Assembly (NCBI GenBank): GCA_016806645.1
Contig: JACSYO010001716.1
Location: forward strand, 56,001-120,000
From: Ophiodon elongatus
Lineage: Eukaryota; Chordata; Actinopteri; Perciformes; Hexagrammidae
DNA length: 64,000 nucleotides
Direction: 5' to 3'
Part shown: piece after piece, positions 1 to 14,990 of the stretch
How positions within the stretch are numbered: the first letter of the stretch is position 1
Layout: each line of letters begins with the position of its first letter
Notes under the pieces: model-generated
What the model saw: the letters and a program-made list of their open reading frames with translations, nothing else
Databases searched by the model: none
Told to the model about the DNA's origin: nothing
Position numbers and translations under genes: made by a program

Positions 1-429
1 GAAATAATGCTGGTTGGATATGCTTCATTTTGCTTCACCGCATCTTTGTAAATATGTGTAATTATTAAAAATGATACTGGTTTTCCGTGAAATGAGTCCT
101 TCCTTATCTTTGCAGATGCTACAGCTTTGTGTGTGTGTGTGTCACATCCTCTGATCACCTCTACTCAGTTCATACTGGGAGATTAGAAAAATGCGATGAA
201 CCAATATTCATCATCCAAAACTTTTTTCTGTGTTTATTTGATACGGAGAACAAAAACTTGAGGTGTTTACTAGAAATCAATATTAAAACATCTGCAGTGG
301 AGTCTTTGAAAACTGCATTGAGCCAGACCTGATCAGACGCTTGTTTCTATTGGTCAGTTGGTCAACAAACCAACGGGTCACGATGACTACGTCCACTTCT
401 GATATACAGTCTATGGGGCACACAAATCA
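1..429. other. flank without a recognised gene
   Basis: No gene is recognised. A short GT run lies at 127-142. Positions 381-415 carry a minus-strand fragment of the teleost repeat that is seen more fully at 48050-48515. Confidence 0.5.
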
Positions 430-540
430 TATACTAGGACATGTATTACCTTATTATGGCACACTATGCCATTACATATTTAACGACTTATTTTATGATA
501 AACGATACAATGAAATATTTTATGACATGTATGTATGACA

Positions 541-600
541 TATAGTATGTATTAACAAAAGGTCATAGCATTCTATGACCTTTTGTTAAGACATACTATA
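541..600. repeat. near-perfect 60-bp inverted repeat (hairpin)
   Basis: Arms 541-568 and 573-600 are reverse complements over 28 bp with a single mismatch. The loop is CATT. Confidence 0.9.
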
Positions 601-837
601 ATGACATATTTTATGCCTTTTATGACACAACATACTATGACCTTTTTATATATTTTTATGACATCCTACACCATTTTTATGATATACTATAATATACCTT
701 TTATAACTCTTTTTTTTTTTTTTTTTACATATTTTACTATGACATTTTCATGACATACTATACAATGAAATGTTTGACATACTACACCATGACCTTTTTA
801 GTTCATAGTATACTATAGTATACTATACAAATTAGCA

Positions 838-1012
838 GTATGAATGGGTATGAATGTTAGATAGTCCTGATGGGCAGGTGACACCTCACATGGTAGCTCC
901 TCCCATCAGTGTATGAATGGGTGTGAATGAGTGAATGATGTCATGTAGTGTTAAAGAGCTTTGAGTGATCAGAAGACTAGAAAAGAAATATACAAGTACA
1001 GTTTATTTACCA
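838..1012 (+). mobile_element. tRNA-derived teleost SINE, 5'-truncated copy
   Basis: It shares the 3' body of the copy at 14030-14318: tgtatgaatgggtgtgaatg, then a GTGTTAAAG...CTTTGAGTG block, then gaagactagaaaag and the ending ACAGTTTATTTACCATTTA. The tRNA-like head is missing. Confidence 0.75.
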
Positions 1013-1832
1013 TTTATGACCTGTAATATGCCATATACTACGACTTATTTTTTGAGATATTATACAGCGTAATTTTATGACATACTATGACCTTTTTGAT
1101 TAGATTTTTATGACTTCATAGTATTGTATGTAAAAAAAAAAGACAGTATAGTACGTCATACAAAGGTATATTATAGTACGTCATAAAAAGTCAGAGTATA
1201 GAATGTCATGTATATTATAGCATATTATAAAAATACTTTAGAGTCATACAAAAGGTATATTATAGTACGTCATAAAAAGTCAGAGTATAGAATGTCATAA
1301 AAAATGTTTTCATGACAATGACTTGTTTAATGAAGTACTATAATGATATATTGATATATATATATTTTAAGATGTACTATACTAATACTTTTCATGACAT
1401 ACTATAAAATAATTTATGATATATAAGTATGTCAGGTTATATAACTTATTCCATGATATACTATACAATGACATTTTTTAAAACTATACTGTGAAAAATG
1501 TAATGGCATACTATATTACTTTTTTATGAATAATTTAATTTTATGACATACAATATGATCTTTTTAGTTCATACTATACTGTGACATATTTTAATATATT
1601 AGGATATAACCTTTTTAAGACATATTGAACTATTACTTTTTTATGACATTTCTTTATGACATTTTTATGACAAAGTAAACTGACATTTTTTTCCCCTTCT
1701 TTATGACTTACGCTAAGGATCATATTAATATTCAAATGGTAGTTCGTGGACAGTTTAGTTGAAATATTTTGAATAGTTTTTAAATAGTTGAACATATCTT
1801 TCAGATGGCAATGGGATCTGTTGAGGAGCTCT

Positions 1833-1898
1833 GATAGATAGATAGATAGATAGATAGATACATAGATAGATAGATAGATAGATACATAGATAGATAGA
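1833..1898. repeat. (GATA)n microsatellite
   Basis: About 16 GATA units with CATA interruptions lie just downstream of the FAAP20 3' end. Confidence 0.95.
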
Positions 1899-2065
1899 GG
1901 AAAAGGGGGAAAATGTTGAAATCATTTTCCAGGACATTTGAATTTTCCTCTCATTTTCCATGTTTTCTGTGTTTTCAACGACTGGAGCCGATAAACACAT
2001 CTATTGTTTTGATTGCTCAACATATGTTCCTTTACACAGAATTACATTTTGAGTAGTGTATCCCT

Positions 2066-2071
2066 TTTAAT
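2066..2071 (-). terminator. candidate FAAP20 poly(A) signal (ATTAAA)
   Basis: Reading the minus strand from the FAAP20 stop, ATTAAA is the first common poly(A) signal variant I noticed, about 200 nt downstream. A short CA repeat (plus-strand GT, 2226-2255) would lie in the 3' UTR. The region is AT-rich, so a chance match is quite possible. Confidence 0.3.
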
Positions 2072-2225
2072 TTTGTAATAACATGATATATTACAGTTAC
2101 CGCAAAGACCCTCGAAAATACTGTGATATAACTTTTAGGTCATATCACCCGCCCCTAAAAGTGGTGAACTGTTTCCCAGGTTTCCCAGGACGCATGGGAA
2201 ACCCAGAATATGATCCTGGAGAGAG

Positions 2226-2255
2226 GTGTGTGTGTGTGTGTGTGTATGTGTGTGT
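2226..2255. repeat. (GT)n microsatellite
   Basis: A 30-bp run with one TA interruption. It would lie in the FAAP20 3' UTR as CA. Confidence 0.9.
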
Positions 2256-2271
2256 ATCTTCTCCTGTCGGC

Positions 2272-8127
<5,856 letters not shown>

Positions 8128-8160
8128 TTCATTCCTTACTTTTTCACAACATCTCGAACA

Positions 8161-8192
8161 TTTCGCGCCCCTGTGAGAAACGGAAACTTCCG
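8161..8192 (-). promoter_or_regulatory. FAAP20 promoter motifs: E2F and ETS sites
   Basis: About 35-65 bp upstream of the FAAP20 ATG are TTTCGCGC (8161-8168), a canonical E2F site in either orientation, and ACTTCCG (8186-8192), which on the gene strand is CGGAAGT, an ETS core. Both types are common in TATA-less promoters of S-phase and DNA-repair genes, so they fit FAAP20. The transcription start is not defined by sequence alone. Confidence 0.55.
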
Positions 8193-8554
8193 TCTTCTCT
8201 TCTTCTTCTCTGATTTAATAGCTGATCGCGAACAGCTTGAAGAGCATACCGCCTCCTGTTGTCCAGAAGTGTATAACGTCCCATCGTCTCAGCCTCTCAC
8301 TAAATCATGCAGTCTTTCTCTTCATACATGGTACAGTGAAATTAAACATATTGTGTTAACGCCAGTTTATTTTGTGCTACAGTACTCCCTTCCGTTTCTG
8401 TCTTCATCACGCTTTTCTTTTGCCACATTTTCACTCCTGCCTTTTTACCCGTTTTTCTTTCTCCTCTGCCAAACAAGGGCAGAGCCAGACTCTTATTACT
8501 CTATTCCGTCTGTCTGTCCACTGTCTGTAGTGATGCATTTGCTGCTGCTCCATA

Positions 8555-8640
8555 TCATAGACTGTGTATAAGAAGTTGACGGAGTTGTCGTGACGTCACC
8601 CATTGGTTTGTGAACTGACGTTTTGAAGCCCCGCCCCTTT
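8555..8640 (+). repeat. head fragment of a teleost dispersed repeat
   Basis: CATAGACTGTGTATAAGAAG, then a GACGTCACCCATTGGTTTGTG block ending GTTTTGAAGCC, matches the reverse complement of the right end of the copy at 48050-48515. Confidence 0.75.
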
Positions 8641-8693
8641 CTCAATACCAAGTCCAATACCAGAAGTGTATAACTTCTGGTAAGGACCGCACT

Positions 8694-9187
8694 TGGCTAG
8701 ATGTGGACTTTAGAATTGGAACAGTAATTGGGCTGCGACTTATGACGTTTCACAAGTCCACGAGAACACAAGTACAGACAAGAACGCATGTTGAGAAACG
8801 GCCCCCGAGTTCGGCGGAAGTGACCATATTTAGAAGACGGAGGAGTGAGCGACGCCATAAACGTCTCTGGTAGGCAGGGACCTGTCAATCACAGTCAGCC
8901 CGCCCTAAAGCATACTCCACTTTATGGGCTGGATTCGAATAGTCCTTTTTGCTTAGGAAGGTTCTAACTGAGTGAAATGACCCGGAAATATCTAAGTGGC
9001 CGCCATGATAAGAGCTGTTCGAATTCTTTAAATGCTTAGGAAAGGAGCTTCAATGCTTCCTTAATTAGCTCCTTTAGCATAGGAAACACTGGGGCCGTTT
9101 CTCAATATGCGTTCTTGTGTGGACTTGTGTTCTCGTGAACTCAGTAGCGGCCCAAGTACTGTTCCAATTCAAAAGTTCTCATCGAGC
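8694..9187. mobile_element. non-autonomous DNA-transposon-like element with ~100-bp inverted arms
   Basis: Read in reverse complement, 8694-8806 (GGGGCCGTTTCTCAAC-ATGCG...) matches 9092-9187 (GGGGCCGTTTCTCAAT-ATGCG...) over about 100 bp with scattered differences. Terminal-type inverted repeats around a short non-coding centre are typical of MITE-like class II elements. The superfamily is not assigned. The centre also contains the first copy of the 125-bp direct repeat seen again at 10087-10210. Confidence 0.6.
8933..9060 (+). repeat. direct repeat A, copy 1
   Basis: GAATAGTCCTTTTTGCTTAG followed by GTTCTAACTGAGTGAAATGA and on to CTTCAATGCTTCCTTA. It is nearly identical to 10089-10214. Confidence 0.85.
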
Positions 9188-9189
9188 AA

Positions 9190-10088
9190 AGAATGGTTAA
9201 AATGCCCGGATGTGACTTGATCTGCCCATTTTACCGGGGATGCATCGGAGGTGACTTGTCCGTACTTGGGACAGCCAAATATCCCAGAATGCATTTCGCA
9301 CCAAACAATGGTGAGGAGAAAACGTCCACTGAAAGTTGAAGTTTTCTAAATACTACTGGGCTGAGCCTGGACCATACATGCAGAAGAGTGTATCTGTGCA
9401 CAGTGTTCCACAGCTGTAACGTCTGACTGCAGAAAGGATTGGTTGAGTGCCACTTTAAGATTGTTTACATCACCACCGCACATTGACATTAGCATTTCAC
9501 ACATTATTCACTTTGAACAACATGACATAACACCTGGGTGATATGAAGAGATTATCATTCAAATAATGATACGATAATGGCCCTCACGTGCACATGATAA
9601 CAGAATCATATTCAATTTAGCAACGTCTGTTATGAATTTTGTGATATATTTAGTGTCTTGCTTTCTCTTTTTTCTTATGTTTTCTCTATGCTTCACCGTA
9701 TTATTGTAGTGTTGTAAATAAGTAGCAACATTTTAGCATACGTCCAATTTTGTGTTATTTTGGTTATATAAGTGGTGCTTGAGCGCCCCGTTAATACAGG
9801 AGCACGCGGGAGAGTAAAACCTTTTTGACCGTAGTGAAAATTTAGTTTTTGAAAGGCTAAACAAAACTAAATGGATTGAAGCTGGACTGGAGAGGGGAAG
9901 AGAAGGTGGAAGCCGGTACTCCATTGCACAAAATGTTTCTGTAAGTTATTAATACTAACAATTTGAATTTCACTGTCATGAATGTAGCTTCAAACTATCT
10001 GGTACAGCCCTAGTAATTACAAATGCATCCCTAACTCCAGCAGGAAAGATGTCCGCCCCCGTTAACAAAAAAACTGCAAATGTTACGG
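9190..10088. other. intergenic, no gene seen
   Basis: AT-rich sequence without splice-supported coding potential or clear repeats. Confidence 0.5.
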
Positions 10089-10214
10089 AATAGTCCTTTT
10101 TGCTTAGGAAGGTTCTAACTGAGTGAAATGACCCGGAAGTATCTCAGTGGCCGCCATGATAAGAGCTGTTCGAATTCTCTAAATGCAAAGGAAAGGAGCT
10201 TCAATGCTTCCTTA
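10089..10214 (+). repeat. direct repeat A, copy 2
   Basis: Same orientation as 8933-9060, about 125 bp with only a handful of substitutions, 1.15 kb away. The two copies point to a recent insertion or local duplication. Confidence 0.85.
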
Positions 10215-10305
10215 CTAACCGTTGACATAACTTGGAAATTAACTTTCAATAATCTGTTAAACCTGCTGGAAACCTACAAATGTTATATTGCTGTTGATGA
10301 AAAGT

Positions 10306-10438
10306 GCTGTAAACTGATCAAACTGCTGTAAACTGATCAAACTGCTGTAAACTGATCAAACTGCTGTAAACTGATCAAACTGCAGTAAACTGATCAAACT
10401 GCTGTAAACTGATCAAACTGCTGTAAAGTGATCACAGT
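10306..10438. repeat. 19-bp tandem repeat, seven copies
   Basis: The unit GCTGTAAACTGATCAAACT repeats head to tail seven times at exactly 19-bp spacing (starts 10306, 10325, 10344, 10363, 10382, 10401, 10420). The fifth copy has GCAGT and the last is degenerate. Each unit holds the palindrome TGATCA. Confidence 0.95.
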
Positions 10439-10850
10439 GACGTATTGATCTGCTCTCTCTGGTGTTGTACTGCAGCCTCAGCCCTCATTCTTTTATTTCA
10501 CTTCAGTTACAGAAGCTTTGATAAAAGGTTAAACTGGAGGAGCTCTTCAGTCTGACTCATGTTTTTAATTATCATCTTTTCAATCAACATTACAATTTTA
10601 AAACACTTTCAAGTCAACACTTCTAGGTCACACTGCGTTTCAAAAACTATTGTCTGCATATTCTTATGATCAGATTTATATATGCATATAAACCATAACA
10701 ACAAAGAGGGATACGAGACATTGTTAGTGGAGAACGTATTTAATTCAGCATGTTTGAAACTGAACAATGAGACTGTTTAGTACCTTTGTTCTCTGTGACA
10801 ATCACTTGGTTTCACTTTTATATTCATTCTTTCACTTATATTCCAACCTT

Positions 10851-11037
10851 GTTAATAAAGTAATACTTTGAACCAGGTTGTTTATGTTGTTAATAAAGTA
10901 ATACTTTGAACCAGGTTGTTTCTGTTAATAATAAAGTAATACTTTGAACGGGATTGTTTATGTTAATAATAAAGTAATACTATGAACCGGGTTGTTTATG
11001 TTATTAATAAAGTAATACTATGAACCGGGTTGTTCAT
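10851..11037 (+). repeat. 38-41-bp minisatellite, five copies, each with AATAAA
   Basis: The unit begins TTAATAAAGTAATACT and ends near GGTTGTTTATG. Five copies vary at ACCAGG versus ACCGGG and by an extra ATA. Each unit carries a plus-strand AATAAA. Confidence 0.92.
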
Positions 11038-11334
11038 GTCGTTATGACACAACACAGTAAGAACACAAACAAAGTATCTAAGATGCGCTTCTTTGTTGTC
11101 CATATCCTGAATATTGTAGTTTCACCGCTGCAGACTGATGTCACTAACATGCGTCTGCCGTCGCATCATAACTACGTAGTTTAGTGAAGTGGAGTCAGAT
11201 CCCCTTAACACCGCGGTTGTCTTTTCCTAACTCCTCATGAGTTGTCCTTGCCATCTTTCCTTGACCCCGTGACGTTTTCCACAGAGGTTAAGGTAAAGTG
11301 GTTAGGATTAGATGTTAGGCGTTCATTTTTTGGA

Positions 11335-11640
11335 CTATTCAACTGCAGCCATGGTCTATTTGACTCTAAATGGACCATAATTTACTAAATGAACATCATG
11401 CTGTATTGAAGAAGACTTGAAACTAGAGATTGAGACATAAACTCATGTTTACAATGTTTACTGAGGGAATAAATCAAGAGAGAAGTAGAGTCATTTTCTA
11501 TAGACTTCTATACAACCAGACTTCTTTTTGCAACTGGAGGAGTCGCCCCCTGGTGGTCAGGAGAGAGAATGCAAGTTTAAGACACTCCCGCATCGTCTTC
11601 ACTCGGCAGAACCAGAGGTTTCCGCCTGGACTCTGCGTCA
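11335..11640 (+). repeat. tail portion of the teleost repeat seen at 48050-48515
   Basis: The blocks TTTGACTCTAAATGGACCAT, GAAGAAGACTTGAAACTAG, GAGGGAATAAATCAAGAGAG and GTCGCCCCCTGGTGG occur here on the plus strand and at 48055-48260 on the minus strand in the same relative order. Confidence 0.85.
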
Positions 11641-12700
11641 AAGCATCTTCTTCTTCTTTTCTGTGAGATGGCCAAATAGAGAGGCAAAGTCCTGCCCCAT
11701 TTTCAGAAAAAAATTATGTCCAGTAGTCCAATGGCGTAAGACAAATATTTTTCTGATACCTTTTGAATTGTGCCGGCTTTTGAGTGTGTAGCCTTTCTAA
11801 TTACATATTTTTAGTCTTATATTTCAACAGTATTACGACAAAATACAACTTTCTTGATGTGCAAAATAATCTTATAAATTGACAAACATCATTATGTGTA
11901 GTTCATACGGGATGAAATAATAATTTGTCTCTCGCCATTGACAACCCTACATTTTTTTTTTTAGTGGTCAACCGGAAAGGAGTGGGCCTCTATGCCCCTT
12001 TCCGGTTTCACCCCTGCAGAAGTATTACAACTTCCCCTGGTATCTGCCTGAACATGGAACATGGCAGAGCTGATCTTGCCCCGGGGCTGTGTGTCCAGTG
12101 TCTTGCGAGGCTATTTTCAGCTCAAGCATTGTATCCACATCAAGAGTCGACGCATCACCCTCTCGCTTCTCCCTCACGTCCTCGTGCTCCCTGAGAGTTT
12201 TGTCTTTCTATTGTCATCGAGGTGATTACCACTATGTGCTGCAGCAAATGACTTAGCTAACATACATGTCCTCTCTATTTCTGATACTGCTATTCTCTCT
12301 ACATCAGCCTGTGCTTGGACTTTAACTGCATGCCTTTCTTTTGCTCATTTGCTTAAACATGGACAAGATGTCCCCTAGCTCTACGTCTCTGCTAATGTTG
12401 GAACACGGTTCTCTGCGTGTCCTCTCTTTTTTTTTACCCTGTTTTGATGGTCTTATAAGACAATGCCTCTCTTCTTTGAGAGTCTATTGTCTTGTGACAA
12501 GTTGCTTCTCAGTGACCTAAAAGCTTTGTTTCATTCTCTTATAACTCTGCTGCATTTTTCAAGGATGCCTGCATGTGTTCTCTTTGTTATACTTATCATT
12601 TAGACTTTCTAATTTGCATTGTGCATTCTTCAATGTTTCCTTCTAGTGTGATCACAACACATCTTCAATTTCTCCCACTCTGCCTTTTCCAAACACCATC
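11641..12700. other. intergenic, no gene seen
   Basis: Nothing supportable as a host gene. A stem of 11 bp (11970-11980 with 11997-12007, AACCGGAAAGG/CCTTTCCGGTT) is present. The right part may be the decayed downstream end of the LINE relic at 12731-13345. Confidence 0.5.
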
Positions 12701-12730
12701 CAGTAAATAGTCTGTAACTCCCTACACCTA

Positions 12731-13345
12731 TTAACATTCACTGTGATGAGAAGTGGCTGTAAACATGCAGGCGCTCACCATATTATCTCCTACCATTGTG
12801 TGATCTAGACATGATTCAGAGCCCCACCTCACATCTACTCTAGTACCTTCATCATTGAGGCAGACTTTTCTTAATACCACATAAGCATCCTTGTGCATGC
12901 AATATCTACCCAATATTTCCCTTCTGCTCACCACCCCCGCCGTTTCATCTAGCATGTCAACAGTTTAACAGTTGTAAAAAAGTATTAACTTAATATTTCC
13001 CTCCGCACTTGGTCTGAATATTTCAGCTAGGGTACACACCACGTCTGCAGGAGAGGGATTCCCCCCAAAGTCCAAACCGTCTTTTAGGAATGTAGCGCAT
13101 CCTCCACCATTTTGGTTGTTAGGTCCGTCGAGTCTTATAAACTGTAACCTGGAATCACAAAGTCTGATTGAGGTCGTAACAAAGTCTCTTGCACACATAA
13201 TACACCTAGAACTTCCTCTGAATTGTATACTTAAATACTTAAATGCCATTGAAGTATAGAGTACCATGATTATAATCTTAAACGTCAACCTCTCCATCAT
13301 TGCATGAATCTGATCTGCTTTCAACTCTCTCACATCAATGTGACA
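12731..13345 (-). pseudogene. non-LTR retrotransposon relic, AP-endonuclease domain
   Basis: The minus-strand frame reads ...IRLDGPNNQNGGGCATFLKDGL..., then KLILFYNC, an in-frame stop near 12962, then GTRVDVRWGSESCLDHTMVG. These match the order of typical LINE endonuclease signatures (IRLDR..GGG.A.F.KDGL; INFYNPC; GTRIDVR.GTES.LDLT). It lacks an intact ORF and a visible reverse transcriptase. The internal stop and missing flanks show an old, dead copy. The clade is uncertain. Confidence 0.72.
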
Positions 13346-13659
13346 TTAAGGTTGTGACAGATTTAGGAACACAAAGTGTTTCATTGTTTTCTTTACATTT
13401 AAAACAGAAGCAGTCTGCGCAGGTATGGGAGGTTGTTTGTTGGTTTGTGCATCGTTCAAGTGTGTTAATGCCACCAACTGCTGCACCTCAAAGGACATTT
13501 CAACTAGAGTTGTTTGCTTGTTCGTGACCCCCTAACTTTCCTCAATGCTTCTGCCTATGATATTCTGTTCATTATTTTAACCCTCTGGCTTCCCGATTTA
13601 CTTCCCAGCCTCAAAATTCAGCTCATCTCCACAATTACAGCATTTAACCTGCCTTTACA

Positions 13660-13916
13660 TTTATAAAAACCTGAGATCACCCCCCTCTCAACCCAACCAG
13701 TCAAGGCAGATGGCCGCCCACCCAGAACCCAGTACTGCCCAAGGTTTACACCTGATGAAGGGGAGTTCTTTCTTGCCACGATCACCCCAGTGCTTGCTCA
13801 GGGTGAATTTTGGGTATCTCTACAAATTTGAGTACGGTCTAGACCTGCTCTATATGAAAAGTGTTTCCGGGTAACTTCTGACTTGAAGCTATATAAATAA
13901 AGTGAATTGAATTGAG
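13660..13916 (+). repeat. teleost dispersed repeat (ends ...TAAATAAAGTGAATTGAATTG)
   Basis: Words such as GGCAGATGGCCGCCCACCC, AAGGGGAGTTCTTTCTTGCC, GTGCTTGCTCAGGGTGAATT, GGTCTAGACCTGCTCTAT and the terminal ATAAATAAAGTGAATTGAAT are characteristic of a very abundant fish interspersed repeat. The class is not assigned. Confidence 0.7.
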
Positions 13917-14029
13917 TGGTCTGGGGATGTATTCTCTCACACTGTCGTTCATGTAGACCAGTCTTTCCCAAACCTTCTTTTCAGGATGGCCCTCAATTTA
14001 TAGTCATCTGTCAAAAGGGGGTCTCCAGA

Positions 14030-14318
14030 AAAGAAGGTGGTAGAGCAGGGTCGTCCTTCAATCGGAGGATCGGTGTTTCGATCCCCGGCTCCGCTAGCCC
14101 ATGTCGATGTGTCCTTGGGCAAGACACTTAACCCCAAACTGCTCCTGTAGCTGTGCCTATGTTGTATGAATGTTAGTTAGTCCTGATGGGTAGCCCCTGT
14201 CATCAGTGTGTATGAATGGGTGTGAATGGTTGAATGATGTCATATAGTGTTAAAGCACTTTGAGTGGTCGGAAGACTAGAAAAGATCTATACAAGTACAG
14301 TTTATTTACCATTTACAT
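14030..14318 (+). mobile_element. tRNA-derived SINE, near full-length copy
   Basis: The copy begins GGTGGTAGAGCAGGGTCGTC, which is A-box-like, and carries GTTTCGATCCCCGG, a match to the tRNA B box. The body follows: TGGGCAAGACACTTAACCCC, then tgaatgttagttagtcctga, then CTTTGAGTGGTCGGAAGACT, ending CAGTTTATTTACCATTTAC. It is the best plus-strand member of the family here, with related copies at 838, 14400, 34783 and 37122. Confidence 0.85.
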
Positions 14319-14394
14319 AATTTCAACAGAGAAAGCCCCCACATCTACATTTCACCTAGGTATAAATGGGAAATGGGCTAGCATTGATCTAGTC

Positions 14395-14466
14395 CCATCC
14401 TAGTCTCCCGACCACTCAAAGAGCCTTACACTATACTGCATGTCATCATTCACACTGATGGCATGC
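14395..14466 (-). mobile_element. SINE fragment (same family)
   Basis: TAGTCTCCCGACCACTCAAA followed by a GTCATCATTCACAC block is the reverse complement of the 3' portion of the SINE at 14030-14318. Confidence 0.7.
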
Positions 14467-14990
14467 AAGATGGCACTTGGGTTGTAGCAATTTTGGCACA
14501 TGTACAAAATTTGTCCCATCTCATGATTAACAATGGGCAATTGAATTTAGTGTGCAATGTTTGTGCATTATTTTGCCATTTACAGTTCAACTCGTGCAAA
14601 ATTGGGACGTTTTTGAGTCTTCATGTTACGCCATTGCCATGCACACCATTTGCATGTTTCCCAAATTTCTCTCGATAAGAGTCCAAGCCTGAGGATATCT
14701 GCATGTCAATATTGACAAATAGTCATAGCGCCACCCAATGGAAACCAGAAGCAAACCTTATGAGACAAACGTCATCCGATTTTCTTGGAATGTACATTGT
14801 GTGGTCTGCGCTTGATATACAGTAAAATGATGAGTGTGTGTTCTCTGGCACCACATAGATGAAACTTCAGAGCCGTGTCAGTCGAAATCCAGTAACACCA
14901 ACCCCTGGCTGCCAATCCCACCCAATCACGCAGGGCCGTGAGGGCCCGTTCATTATTGCTTGCAGCTTTAATTATATTTATATATCCTCC
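14467..14990 (+). repeat. teleost dispersed repeat (ends GGCCCGTTCATTATTGCTTG...)
   Basis: The terminal CAGGGCCGTGAGGGCCCGTT followed by GCTTGCAGCTTTAATT is a widespread fish repeat end. The upstream 400 bp (ATAGCGCCACCCAATGG and similar) probably belongs to the same element. The left boundary is uncertain. Confidence 0.6.

Larger units (their letters stand above)
430..1795. repeat. AT-rich degenerate ATGACATACTAT repeat tract
   Basis: The stretch is built from loose repetitions of ATGACATACTAT, TTTTTATGAC and similar words, in both orientations. It includes two near-identical 56-bp direct copies at about 1154-1209 and 1243-1298, a 22-bp palindrome at 805-826 and a long hairpin at 541-600. 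A SINE piece interrupts it at 838-1012. There is no coding signal. Confidence 0.75.

Noticed and set aside
10306..10438. Regular repeat array considered as CRISPR
   Set aside because: The 19-bp units are contiguous with no spacers, and the genome is eukaryotic.
14030..14110. tRNA gene suggested by A- and B-box-like words
   Set aside because: The boxes sit at the head of a dispersed SINE with a long unrelated body, and no tRNA cloverleaf is complete.
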